From Astragalus membranaceus (taxonomy: Eukaryota; Streptophyta; Magnoliopsida; Fabales; Fabaceae), in NCBI GenBank assembly GCA_039519185.1, contig CM076846.1, positions 227,094,659-227,158,658 of the forward strand: a DNA stretch of 64,000 bases. Reading direction: 5' to 3'. The notes below the pieces were generated by a model that saw only the letters and a list, made by a program, of their open reading frames with translations, did not search any database and was not told the DNA's origin. The translations under genes were made by a program, and so were the position numbers. How positions within the stretch are numbered: the stretch's first letter is position 1; each line of letters opens with the position of its first letter. Of the stretch, positions 33,992 to 44,737 are shown one piece after another.

Positions 33992-36900
33992 CTAGGCATA
34001 ATACTTCTTGACCACATCTGAGTTCACTGGATTTGGGATCTCATCTCCGTCCATGTTTGCCAGAATTAAAGCTCCTCCTGAGAATGCCTTCTTCACCACA
34101 TAAGGTCCTTCATATTTGGGAGCCCATTTGCCCCTAGAGTCTGTCTGAATCGGCAAGATCTGCTTGAGCACAAGATCTCCTTCTTGGAATTCACGAGGAC
34201 GGACTTTCTTGTCAAAAGCCCTCCTCATCCTCTGTTGGTACAACTGTCCATGACACATTGCGGCCACCCGTTTTTCATCAATGAGATTCAACTGGTCAAG
34301 ACGAGACTGAACCCATTCTGCTTCATCAAGTTTTGTCTCCATTAACACCCGCAGGGATGGTATTTCAACCTCAATGGGGAGAACTGCCTCTGACCCATAA
34401 ACCAGGGAGTAAGGGGTTGCCCCTGTTGAAGTGCGCACTGAGGTTCTGTAACCATGCAGGGCAAATGGGAGCATCTCATGCCAATCCTTGTAGGTTACCA
34501 CCATCTTTTGCACAATCTTCTTGATGTTCTTGTTGGCTGCCTCAACTGCCCCATTCATCTTTGGACGGTAGGGAGAAGAGTTGTGATGCTGTATCTTGAA
34601 GTCTTTACACAAGTCTTTCATCATCCTGCTGTTCAAATTACTACCGTTGTCTGTGATAATCTTGTTTGGAAGGCCGTAGCGGCAAATCAAGTCTTTCTTG
34701 ATGAACTTAGCAATCACTGAGCTCGTTACATTGGGATAAGAAGCAGCCTCTACCCACTTAGTGAAGTAGTCAATAGCAACCAGAATGAAACGGTGACCAT
34801 TGGAAGCTTTGGGTTCAATGGGACCAATGATGTCCATGCCCCACATTGAGAATGGCCATGGTGCGCTCAAAACATTCAGAGAAGTTGGAGGTACATGGGT
34901 GTGATCTGCATAGATTTGGCATTTATGGCATCTTCTCACAAAACTGTAACAATCTGATTCCATCTGCAACCAGTAGTATCCAGCTCTCAAGATTTTTCTA
35001 GCCATTGCGTGCCCGTTGGAATGAACCCCAAATGAGCCTTCATGAACATCTCGCATAATCTTTACTGACTCTTCTCCTGTTACACACCTGAGGAGTACCA
35101 AGTCATGGTTTCTCTTGTAAAGGACGTCTCCACTCAAGAAGAAACCTGTTGACAGCCTCCTGAGGGTTCTCTTGTCATTCTCTGTAGCTCCGGGAGGATA
35201 CTCTCTGTTTGTGATATACTGCTTGATGTCATGGTACCAAGGCTTACTATCTGATCCCTCTTCGACTGCCATACAGTAGTGATAAGCAGGCTGTTCTCTG
35301 TGCTGGATTCTGACAGTCGTCAGACTTTTGTCACAGCTGACGTTGAACATAGAGGACAAAGTTGCCAAGGCATCGGCCAACTGATTCTCGCTGCGGGGTA
35401 TGTGTTGGAAAGTGATTTCCTCAAAGGGCTTGATTAATTCTTGAATGTAGTCACGGTAAGGAATCAAATCAGAATTTCTTGTTTCCCAGTCTCCTTTTAC
35501 TTGATGGACAACTAGAGCTGAATCTCCGTATACGTCGAGCCTCTTGACTTTCCAATCGAGAGCTGCCTGGATACCCAAGATACACGCTTCATACTCTGCA
35601 ATATTGTTTGTGACATAGAAGCTTAGTCTAGCGGTGACTGGTATAAAGCGGTTGTCTGGGGAGATCAGCACTGCTCCGATTCCGTGCCCCCACATGTTAG
35701 AGGCACCGTCAAACAACATTCTCCACCTTTCATCATCTTGAGACTTCCCTGCGTCAAATAATGCCATAATGTCCTCATCTGGGAACTCACATTTCATTGA
35801 TTGGTAATCCTCAACCGGTTGATGTGCCAGGTAGTCTGCCAGTGTGCTACCTTTAATCGCCTTCTGGGTTACGTACACGAGGTCATACTCTGACAGAAGC
35901 ATTTGCCAACGAGCAATTCTACCTGTGAGCGCGGGTTTTTCAAATATGTACTTGATTGGGTCCATTTTGGACACCAACCAGGTAGTGTGACTCAGCATAT
36001 ATTGCCTCAGTCGATGCGCAGCCCAGGCTAGAGCACAACAAGTCTTCTCCAATGATGAATACCTCGCCTCACAGTCTGTGAACTTCTTGCTTATGTAGTA
36101 GATCGCGTGTTCTTTCTTTCCTGACTCATCGTGTTGCCCCAGCACGCAGCCCATAGAATTGTCTAGTACCGTGAGGTATAGGATGAGGGGCCTGCCAGAC
36201 ACAGGTGGCATTAGGACGGGTGGACTTTGAAGATACGCCTTGATTTTCTCAAATGCTTCTTGACATTTATCATTCCACTTCATCTCTTGGTTTTTGCACA
36301 GCAGTTTGAAAATTGGTTCGCAAGTCGCAGTCAACTGGAAGATGAATCGAGAGATGTAATTTAGTCTTCCCAGGAAACCACGAACTTCTTTCTCTGTCTT
36401 AGGTGCTGGCATCTCCAGGATTGCTCGTACTTTGTCCGGGTCTACCTCAATCCCCTTCTGGCTAACAATGAACCCTAACAGCTTCCCTGACCTAACCCCA
36501 AAGGTGCACTTAGCGGGGTTCAACCTGAGTTTGTACTTTCTGAGACGTTCGAACAGCTTCTGCAGGTTAACCACGTGCTCTTCATCAGTCTTTGATTTAG
36601 CAATCATGTCATCCACATAGACTTCGATCTCCTTATGCATCATGTCATGGAATAGGGTTACCATCGCTCTTTGGTAGGTTGCCCCGGCATTCCTCAACCC
36701 GAAAGGCATGACCTTGTAACAGAAAGTTCCCCAAAGGGTTATGAAGGTGGTTTTCTCCATATCCTCCGGAGCCATTTTGATCTGGTTATAGCCTGAATAT
36801 CCATCCATGAAGGAGAACATCGAATGCTGAGCAGTACTGTCCACCAAAACGTCAATATGGGGTAGAGGGAAGTCATCTTTAGGGCTTGCTCTGTTCAAGT

Positions 36901-37442
36901 CACGGTAGTCGATACACATTCGGACCTTCCCATCTTTCTTAGGGACTGGGACAATGTTTGCTACCCACTCAGGATATTTTGCCACAGCTAAGAACCCTGC
37001 ATCAAACTGTTTCTTGACCTCATCCCTGATTTTCAAAGACATTTCAGGCTTCATCCGCCTTAACTTCTGTTTCACAGGGGGACACTCTGATTTCACTGGC
37101 AGTTTATGTTCAACAATATCTGTGCTCAACCCTGGCATGTCCTGATATGTCCATGCGAATACGTCAGCGTAGTCGAACAGGAGCTGAATCAACTTTTTGC
37201 GCTCTTTATCCTCCATTGCGGTACCAACCTTGATCTCTTTTCTGTCTTCCTCAGTACCCAAATTGACCATTTCTGTAGACTCCTCATGGGGTTCGATGAC
37301 CTTTTCTTCTTGTTCTACCATTCTCATGATTTCTGGAGGAGTATCCCAATCATTCTCAACGTCTTCCTCGGCTTGATTAACCGGGTAATCAAAATCACAG
37401 TATGAGTTATGGGCATTATTATTTTCAGAGTTTATTTTCGAT
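33992..37442 (-). CDS. pol: Ogre pol: reverse transcriptase, RNase H, second RNase H, integrase
   Basis: An uninterrupted frame of 1111 codons from the first ATG (37327), open upstream to the predicted splice acceptor (exon from 37442). Residues count from that ATG. RT spans about 80-290, with the catalytic YVDD at 237-240. A gypsy RNase H spans about 375-500. A second, archaeal-type RNase H spans about 535-660, with acidic residues in LFDGAS (D540), AEYEA (E578/E580), YGDS (D602) and LADAL (D652). Integrase has an HHCC finger (H762, H769, C800, C803) and a DDE core: D832 (GMDIIG), D893 (TDNGS), E929 (AVEAAN). The enzymes copy element RNA to DNA and insert it in the nucleus. No key residue is missing. 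Length is normal for the lineage. The ATG is probably not used; the protein is likely made as a gag-pro-pol fusion from spliced RNA. Confidence 0.95.
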
Positions 37443-37634
37443 CTGCATTAGAATGGAGCGGCGAATAAAAACAAAGAAAAAGCAACACAGATAAAAGATG
37501 AAGACAGAAATTTTATTGAAAATTCAAAATAACACTTTATTGATTGATGATTTTCGACGAAAACATGTGTGCCCGAATGAAATATCCCAAGGCCTTGGGC
37601 AGAGCCGAGGGATCTGCATTACAATGATAATTAC
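37443..37634 (-). other. Predicted intron between gag-pro and pol
   Basis: Donor GTAATT (37634-37629) overlaps the gag-pro stop codon. The acceptor TTCTAATGCAG ends at 37443, preceded by a T-rich tract (GCTTTTTCTTTGTTTTTATT). Removing these 192 nt joins the AA left at 37636-37635 to A at 37442. That gives a Lys codon followed directly by the pol frame (SKINSEN, then FDYPVNQAEEDVENDW). Splicing therefore removes the stop and keeps frame, as reported for Ogre elements. Confidence 0.8.
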
Positions 37635-40600
37635 TTTAAATTGGAAAATACGGGGAAATCCATGATCTCCCAGTTTTGCAGCTTCTCTCCAACCGCACAG
37701 CAGCGCACCAGACCTTCAGCACGGCCACTTGAGCTTGATCCTTCTTCAACCATATTAACCTGGTCAGGGTTCAGCATACCAGCACTCCGGAAGTTGTCCT
37801 TAAGATTAGCGATGACTATTCTCTCCTGATTGGGTGCCTTTCCTCTGAGTTTGGCCAGCCATTTCTCCCTCCTGTCAGATGTCAGCCTCTCCCGATCAGC
37901 AAGACTTGGGATGTACCCAACACCGAACCTCTCAATATTACCCCTCAACTGGATAGGCATTACAATTCCTTGAGCAGCTTTTCCTAAGCCCTTACCAATC
38001 TGATACCCATGTCCCAGCATCACCTTTGCAGTCATCATGTCAGCCCTGGACCACTTAGGCTTCCACCGAGGCTCCCCTTCGACGAAGACAGCGTTTGAAA
38101 TCTCCAATCCCTGGAAAGCAGTCTCAAAGGACTCTTCTGCTGCTTCCACATAATGTTCAGGTGGTGATCGATTTATCAATATTTCTTCCTCTCCGGAGAT
38201 CACTATCAGCTTTCCCCTAGCCACAAACTTGAGTTTCTGATGGAGCGAGGATGGCACTGCCCCAGCCGCATGTATCCAGGGACGTCCTAGTAGGCAACTG
38301 TAGGATGAATTGATGTCCATCACTTGAAAGACGACATAAAATACTTCAGGGCCTACCTGCAGCGGCATTTCCACTTCTCCAAAAACTTCCTTCACTGACC
38401 CATCAAACGCCCTGACCAAGGTGGAGCTCGGTTTCAAATATGAACAGTCTACATCCAGCTTATCCATTGTAGACTTAGGCAGCACATTCAAGGATGAACC
38501 GTTATCAATAAGCACTCTGGCAAGTATATGGTCCCCACACTTGACTGAGATATGAAGAGCTTGATTATGACTCTTTCCTGCCGGAGGCAGTTCAGTGTCT
38601 GAGAAGGTCAAGTAATTGGAGGCTACAATGCTGCCAACAATACCATCAAGCTGGTTTACTGTAATGTCATGAGAGACGTGAGCTTCATTCAGGATCTTTA
38701 GCAGTGCAGCACGATGTGCCTCTGAACTAAGCAGCAAAGAGAGCATTGAGATCTTGGATGGAGTTTGATTCAGCTGGTCTACCACCCGATATTCACTCTG
38801 TCTCATTACTCTCAGGAATTCTTGAGCTTCTTTGTCCGACACATCCCTGACTTCTACAGCTTCCTTGTCTTTTCCCTTACGGGCCCTTTCTTCACTTCCC
38901 TTGGATTGCTCTCTTCTAAGGTTTTCAGGAGTATACATCCTTCCACTCCTTGTGATACAACTACCTCCAGCAATGTTTGTTATATCCAGAGTGCCTTTAG
39001 GGACCTCCGCTTGCACTTGCACATTGCAGCTCCACGGAGTCATCCTAGTATCCCCACTAGGGGTAGCAGCAGGTACTGGAATAACGACAGTCGAGGGTCT
39101 CGTCACAGCTAGGCTGGAATTCAGATTGCAGGGAATTTCAATCGGTCTTCTGAAGCCTCCATTGCCTGATTGCAAGGTAAGTACACTTTCTTCTTCCTCC
39201 TGGATTCCCACTTGGACCAGGTGTCTGTCTAAGAGATCTTGGAGGATTGGTTTAAAGCCTTCACATGCCCCGATGCAGCGAGGGTTATCACAGGCGTCTT
39301 TCCTAGCGCACCCTTCTTTGATGATACCAAAGCGGCATAATTCAGCATGGATAAAATTCAAAGGCATCTGAATGCAATCAACTTTTCTCACCAAACACTG
39401 ACCCTCCTGATAGTCAACGGCATTAATAGCAGACCCTCCATGCCCTGGCAACGGATTGGTGGCTACATTGGGTTGTTGAAATGATATGCTTTTCTTATCA
39501 AGTAATTCTTGTACCACATATTTGAATGCTTTACAATCCTCCACCACATGACCTACTGCCCCAGAATGAAAGGCGCAGGTGGCATTTGCATTGTACCCTC
39601 TGGGATAGGGAGGCTGATATGGCTTCATTTGACGGGTACTGATTATTTTGTTGGTGATGAGATAATTAAACAAGTCCGTGTAGGACATGGGAATGGGATC
39701 AAAGACGGCAGGCTTCCTTTCATTATAGTTCCGGTACTGATAATTTGATTGAAAAGGCTGTGCCAGTGGTGCCTGAGGAGGAACCGAAATAGCTTGCGGT
39801 GGGTTGCTGTGCGACGGACCACTGGCTCCGATGACTGCATTAGTTTCACCTTCTTTCTTCTTATGAGACCCGAAAAATGGCTTTTTTTGACCGGCAGGAG
39901 GTGTCGGGCCCTGAGCTATTCTTCCGCTCCGCATACCATTTTCTACTCTTTCCCCTGTGACCACCATCTCAGAGAAGTTTGAGGCTACGCTGCCAACCAA
40001 CCTATCATAATACATCGCAGGAAGGGTTTCCATAAACATGTGGACCATTTCTTTGTCCAGCAGAGGGGGTTTTACTTGAGCCGCAAGGTTCCGCCATCTC
40101 TGAGCATATTCTTTGAACGACTCGTTATCCCTCTTAGACATGCATTGTAGCTGAGTTCTATCTGGAGCCAAATCATTGTTATACTGGTATTGACGCATGA
40201 AGGCATCCGCCATGTCTTTCCAGCAACGGATATTAGTTGGCTCTAACTGCATGTACCAGTCAAGGGGAGCTCCAGCTAAACTTTCTTGGAAGCAATGCAT
40301 CATTAAGTTATCATCGCGGGCATAGGCAGTCATCTTTCGGCAATACATTGTCACATGGCTGACTGGGCAAGTTGTCCCTCTGTATTTGTCAAAAGTTGGT
40401 GCTTTGAACTTGGGCGGCAGGACTAGATCAGGAACCAAGCACAACTCATGGGCATTCCTGGCTCGGGAACCTGCCCCTTCAACAGCTCTTAACCTTTCTT
40501 CCAGCATCTGATACTGACTTCTAGCTTCGGGAGGGTAATTCTGTGGGAAACCGCCGGCACCATAGTGAGGGTTATTCATCGACGCCGCGACCGGGGTCAT

Positions 40601-41212
40601 GTGTCGGTGAGCAATATTCTGAGGGACTGGGCCCTGTACGTGTGGGTGAACCATTATTGGTGAATTGAAACCCGCCGGAGTTCCTGGAGCAATAACAGGA
40701 ATTGGGATCTGAATTTGGGCTTGATGCGTCCCTGTCCCAACTTCATTCACAATTGTATTAGGCTGAGCGTGCCCCGTGGTTCCCGAAGGATCTCTTCCAG
40801 GGTTTGCATTAGCAGTAGGAGGCGTATAGCCTAGTGGGAGACCATAGGGAGGCCATTGCGCAGCTTGAAGGGTTTGAGAGATCCCGGACCCAGGAAGGGG
40901 AGGAGGATTGTTCGTCCCAGCGACAGCAGCTTCAGTTGTGCCAACATCTCTTAAGGCACTTAGCACTCTTATGACCTCCGCCATTTGAGCCTTTAGGACT
41001 TCCATCTCAGCTTGAATGACTTGATTCCCCTGATTCTGATCATGCTGACCCTGACCATTAGGATCCGGACCTCCTGGAATTCCGTCATCCTGATGTGGCT
41101 GCGGATCGTTCTGATCATGGTTGGCTTGATCGTTTTCCATGCTTCTTGCTTGCAGACGCGTCCAATAGCGATGATTAACCAGCTTGCCTAATTCTCTGTT
41201 GACGGAACACAC
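37631..41212 (-). CDS. gag-pro: Ogre gag-protease polyprotein with G-patch
   Basis: 1193 codons, intact. Residues 30-240 are Pro/Gln/Asn-rich. The gag capsid-like domain lies at about 265-430 (CFQESLAGAPLDWY; YAQRWRNLAAQV; FMETLPAMYY). A zinc knuckle of the form C-X2-H-X5-H-X4-C lies at 546-560. The aspartic protease is at about 890-985, with LIDNGSSLNVLP (D903, DNG rather than the usual DTG/DSG, as is normal in Ogre-like elements) and a CLLGRPW flap partner. A G-patch-like motif lies at about 1055-1100 (LGHGYQIGKGLGK). The product assembles the particle and processes the polyprotein. Translation may begin at the in-frame MENDQ (residue 25). The frame ends NLK-stop, exactly at the predicted splice donor that would fuse it to pol. 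Confidence 0.93.
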   Translation of the reverse strand: MCSVNRELGKLVNHRYWTRLQARSMENDQANHDQNDPQPHQDDGIPGGPDPNGQGQHDQNQGNQVIQAEMEVLKAQMAEVIRVLSALRDVGTTEAAVAGTNNPPPLPGSGISQTLQAAQWPPYGLPLGYTPPTANANPGRDPSGTTGHAQPNTIVNEVGTGTHQAQIQIPIPVIAPGTPAGFNSPIMVHPHVQGPVPQNIAHRHMTPVAASMNNPHYGAGGFPQNYPPEARSQYQMLEERLRAVEGAGSRARNAHELCLVPDLVLPPKFKAPTFDKYRGTTCPVSHVTMYCRKMTAYARDDNLMMHCFQESLAGAPLDWYMQLEPTNIRCWKDMADAFMRQYQYNNDLAPDRTQLQCMSKRDNESFKEYAQRWRNLAAQVKPPLLDKEMVHMFMETLPAMYYDRLVGSVASNFSEMVVTGERVENGMRSGRIAQGPTPPAGQKKPFFGSHKKKEGETNAVIGASGPSHSNPPQAISVPPQAPLAQPFQSNYQYRNYNERKPAVFDPIPMSYTDLFNYLITNKIISTRQMKPYQPPYPRGYNANATCAFHSGAVGHVVEDCKAFKYVVQELLDKKSISFQQPNVATNPLPGHGGSAINAVDYQEGQCLVRKVDCIQMPLNFIHAELCRFGIIKEGCARKDACDNPRCIGACEGFKPILQDLLDRHLVQVGIQEEEESVLTLQSGNGGFRRPIEIPCNLNSSLAVTRPSTVVIPVPAATPSGDTRMTPWSCNVQVQAEVPKGTLDITNIAGGSCITRSGRMYTPENLRREQSKGSEERARKGKDKEAVEVRDVSDKEAQEFLRVMRQSEYRVVDQLNQTPSKISMLSLLLSSEAHRAALLKILNEAHVSHDITVNQLDGIVGSIVASNYLTFSDTELPPAGKSHNQALHISVKCGDHILARVLIDNGSSLNVLPKSTMDKLDVDCSYLKPSSTLVRAFDGSVKEVFGEVEMPLQVGPEVFYVVFQVMDINSSYSCLLGRPWIHAAGAVPSSLHQKLKFVARGKLIVISGEEEILINRSPPEHYVEAAEESFETAFQGLEISNAVFVEGEPRWKPKWSRADMMTAKVMLGHGYQIGKGLGKAAQGIVMPIQLRGNIERFGVGYIPSLADRERLTSDRREKWLAKLRGKAPNQERIVIANLKDNFRSAGMLNPDQVNMVEEGSSSSGRAEGLVRCCAVGEKLQNWEIMDFPVFSNLK

Positions 41213-41494
41213 TTATGAACACAAGAACGAATAAATGAAATGCAATGCGAATGAATGCGTGTTTAGTTTTTCTTGCCGAGAATCGCAGCGTATTATGTCT
41301 TGTCATAGATACGCAGGTAAATCTTTGATTATTTTTGTTATATCACTTTCTCTGGATCATACTGAAATTGGAATCTGGAAGCGAAGCGGGTGTATTTAAA
41401 CAAAATACTTCAAAATCTGAGTACGACATTCTGATACAATGATTGAAAAAGGAAAGGTACAATAAAACAAAATGGAAAATTACAATAAAGAAGC
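41213..41494 (-). other. Spacer between Ogre ORF1 and gag
   Basis: About 280 bp without a frame shared by the neighbours. ORF1 ends at 41495 and gag begins at 41212. How the second ORF is translated is not visible. Confidence 0.6.
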
Positions 41495-43675
41495 TCAAAT
41501 ACAAAGAGCTTTGATATTTCCACTCCTTTTCCTCTTGTTGTTGGTAGAGGTACTTCCGGCTTTTCCTTTGGCTTCCTCAACTAGGGCTCTGCAGTACTCC
41601 ACAAATTTGTACACCTCAAGCGGGGTGTTGAGGGGATGCATCTCAGTTTCAGCTTTTCTTAATTTCTTGGGCACATCCGCAAGAGCCTGGTTGACCGACT
41701 CTGATAGCTTGGAGAACCTATCCTTCCAGTGTTGAACTTCATCCCTCAGCTCAATGATGACTGCCTGCTCTTCAATCCTACCGAGCAGCTCAACATAGCG
41801 ATGTTCCCAATACTGACTTTCATCCCTCACTTGCAGGTATGCATTGCTGATGTGACAAAGACGCTTCTTCAACTCATCAGAATCCTCTTGCTCTGCTTTT
41901 AGGGCCCGCTGATATTCCCTGAGGATGTTCTCAAAAGAGTCTCTCTCTTGCACAACACTGTCTAACTTACTCTCCCATTCAGCTTGTAACATGCGGGATT
42001 CTCTCTTTGACTTGGCAAGCAAGCCTTTCGCCGTTCTCTCTCCCATTTTTGCTTCATCCCATAACTCTTTCCACTGATTGGCTTCTTCCAGGGCCTTCTT
42101 CTCTTTCAAGCTTCGTCTCTTGATTTCCTCCTTGGCTCCTTGCAGATACCTTTGAACTTCTAACTTGCTCTCCTCTTCCCCTTTTAGTTTCTGACTGAAA
42201 CTCTCAATGGTAGCAGACTTCAGGGCATTTTCTTCTTTCAACCTCTTGTTCTTCAGAGCCATCTTCTCTATCTCAGCTTGCAAAGATTTCTTCTCTTCCT
42301 CTGCCTTCATCAGAGCCAACTTAACTTCGCCTAATTCTTCGACAACAGGGGCACTGGCGTCTACTACTTCCCTCTCGACTCGCAACTCTTTTTGGTAAGG
42401 CAGTGGAACATTCTGGATCCTTTTTCCGAGCCACTGAGCGAAGGTGATACCACTAGTCCTCTGAGCGAGCTCTACTTTTCCCATGCGAACCACCGTACTC
42501 CAGGCTTGCAAGACCTTTCTAAGCAAACTGTCATCTTTTGGTCCTCCTTCATAGATGTAAAGCGGGAATATCATATCTTCAGTAGGCGAATTCCTCATCG
42601 GATACCCTAATTGCCTCAGAGTCAGAGACGGGTTGTAGTTGATGCATCCCTTAGTGCCCATTAGCGGGACATTTTGGAAACCACCACAGCGGAAGACTAC
42701 CTTAGGCCTATCTTCCCAGCAAGATGAGAGATACCAACGGATTGAGTGCTCATCTAGACCCCCTAGAAACTGGATCCACTGTTGAATGCTCATAGCTTTC
42801 ACCTCACAAGTTACAGCGTAACTAATCAACTTTTCCACTCGTGTTGGGTTTGTGAAGGCATGAATGAGAAGCCACGCATACAACAGGTGAGAAGAGCAAG
42901 AGATTTTCTTCCTTCTCAAGTCACAATGATGAGTGAAAGCAGAATAAGTGTCAGCAAGGATGGCGGGAATTGGATTAATGGGGCTCTTCCTGTTCTGAAA
43001 AGCTAGGAAAATACCAATAACGGTCACATCCACATACCTCTCAATCTGCGGAAAGAGAACAACCCCAAAAATTGTTAAGGCCAAAACTCGCTTGAAGACA
43101 ACCCAATTTTTACTTCTAGCATAGGCTCCCATTAAACCTTCGAGGTAGCTCTGCGGGAAACCTATCACATTGTTTCTCTTCTGCTTTTGGAGCTTCAGAT
43201 CCTCTACACTCACTTGCAATAATGCAGCGAACCCCTCATCTGTGTAGTACTGTTCTTGATACCGGTAGGGGACAGCTTCTGTCTGAGTGAAACCCAAAAT
43301 CTGCTGATATTCCTCCAATGTGGGGGCCATTTGGAAATTTTTGAAAAGAAAGCACCTGATTTCTGGGTCATAGAATCTACTCAAAGCCGCGATAGCCTCA
43401 GTCTGCACCTCTAGCAACAACAACTTCCGGAGGTTCCCATAAGCATTGTCAAACGATCCCCTTTCAATAGGTCCCATCAGGTCAACACATTTTTTCAGAC
43501 TAGTCACATCTACCTTGTTTACAACAGGGTACCTTGGAGTATACACCGTTTCCCTTCTAGATTCCATGCCGTATCTATGACAAAAATTTCTCATTACTTG
43601 GGGTTCTCGGCAAGCAAACCATGATGAAATGCAAAGATGCATGCGAAAATTATCGAAAATGTATGTTTTATGCAA
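41495..43675 (-). CDS. Ogre ORF1 protein (DUF7745-like, coiled coil)
   Basis: Open for 726 codons. In-frame Met 37 (43567, MESRRETVYTPRYPV) is a likely start because the first residues look like leader sequence. Residues 40-430 resemble the ORF1 domain found in Ogre elements and in the plant mobile-domain/DUF7745 family (YDPEIRCFLFKNFQMAPTLE; EYQQILGF; KNWVVFKRVLALTIFG). Residues about 450-700 are charged heptad-type sequence with long Lys/Glu/Leu stretches, a predicted coiled coil. The C-terminus ends in a basic NNKRKRSGN patch, possibly a nuclear signal. Its role is not known; the upstream position is diagnostic of the lineage. No break is seen. Confidence 0.85.
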   Translation of the reverse strand: MHKTYIFDNFRMHLCISSWFACREPQVMRNFCHRYGMESRRETVYTPRYPVVNKVDVTSLKKCVDLMGPIERGSFDNAYGNLRKLLLLEVQTEAIAALSRFYDPEIRCFLFKNFQMAPTLEEYQQILGFTQTEAVPYRYQEQYYTDEGFAALLQVSVEDLKLQKQKRNNVIGFPQSYLEGLMGAYARSKNWVVFKRVLALTIFGVVLFPQIERYVDVTVIGIFLAFQNRKSPINPIPAILADTYSAFTHHCDLRRKKISCSSHLLYAWLLIHAFTNPTRVEKLISYAVTCEVKAMSIQQWIQFLGGLDEHSIRWYLSSCWEDRPKVVFRCGGFQNVPLMGTKGCINYNPSLTLRQLGYPMRNSPTEDMIFPLYIYEGGPKDDSLLRKVLQAWSTVVRMGKVELAQRTSGITFAQWLGKRIQNVPLPYQKELRVEREVVDASAPVVEELGEVKLALMKAEEEKKSLQAEIEKMALKNKRLKEENALKSATIESFSQKLKGEEESKLEVQRYLQGAKEEIKRRSLKEKKALEEANQWKELWDEAKMGERTAKGLLAKSKRESRMLQAEWESKLDSVVQERDSFENILREYQRALKAEQEDSDELKKRLCHISNAYLQVRDESQYWEHRYVELLGRIEEQAVIIELRDEVQHWKDRFSKLSESVNQALADVPKKLRKAETEMHPLNTPLEVYKFVEYCRALVEEAKGKAGSTSTNNKRKRSGNIKALCI

Positions 43676-44737
43676 AGGATGATGTGTAAATGATGATGAT
43701 GATGTTCTATGTCTATGTAACTCAGAGACCAGTCCTTATTGGCAGTGATTCAAGTTTTTTTGGAAAATGCGGGTCGTACGTTATTTCATATGGACCGGTA
43801 TGAGAAAGGCTACATCGGTAACTCTTTCACTCCCTCTTTTTTTTTTTAAAAATAAAGTGGTTCATATGTCACTTCGTACAGACCGGCGAAAGAAAGGTTA
43901 CAACGGTAACTCTTTCTCTATTTTCTCTTTTTTCGAAAAATCTCCTTTTCTTTTTGAAAACGTGCCTAGTTTACAATGCAGCACACAATTTGGAAAGCCC
44001 TTGTGACCTAAAAAGGGGTGAGACCTACGATCTAGGGCAATTTAAAGGGTAACCCTCCCATGTGGCTCTATTCACTCCCTCGCAAAGGCTACCAGAGCTA
44101 AATCTCTTTTATGATAACACCCACAACGATGGAATGCCATCTGGTGTGAGGTACCATAAAGAGCATACTCTGGCTGAAACTTTCGTGAGAGCAGAAGGAC
44201 ATCGGTCCAATTGGCAGTCACTACTCGTTTCCACTCTCCTAGGTGTTTTTCAGACCTTGGGTTTTAGGCCTCTCTCAAAGCTCATAATCATAAGGGGGTG
44301 AGTGTGTGTAGCGGGGACATACCGCCTAAAACTACCCACATATACCCCACCTGCGAAGGAAAACCCAGAACAGTCCAAACAATAGCAAGTGATAACATGT
44401 TGTCTACCTAGGGTTCAATATCAAATTAGCTAGCCTAGGGTTTCAACAATAATCAAGTGCTTTGCTTTCCTCGGGAAAGGGAGCCGAGAAGAGGGGAACA
44501 TAACAAGATGGGGGGAAATGCATTAGGGTACTAAGCACATAAGCAAAGACGAGGAAAAATAAACATGGAAGGAGAGAAAACAAATGCACATGCATACAAC
44601 ATGATAAGAAGAACAAACCGAAAAGGGATAGAAGCAAACAAAGTATCCAAATCGCATCGATAGCACACTAAACCACACATTTAATTAGTTAGGCTTGACC
44701 CACTTAAAAAAGAAAAGTCCCCAGTGAAGTCGCCAGC
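43676..44737 (-). other. Ogre 5' leader and primer binding site
   Basis: Untranslated region between the 5' LTR and ORF1, with an approximately 80-bp imperfect repeat (CATATGGACCGG...GAAAGGCTACATCGGTAACT near 43785 and 43870). The PBS TGGCGACTTCACTGGGGAC lies at 44735-44717, two bases from the LTR. Confidence 0.75.
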
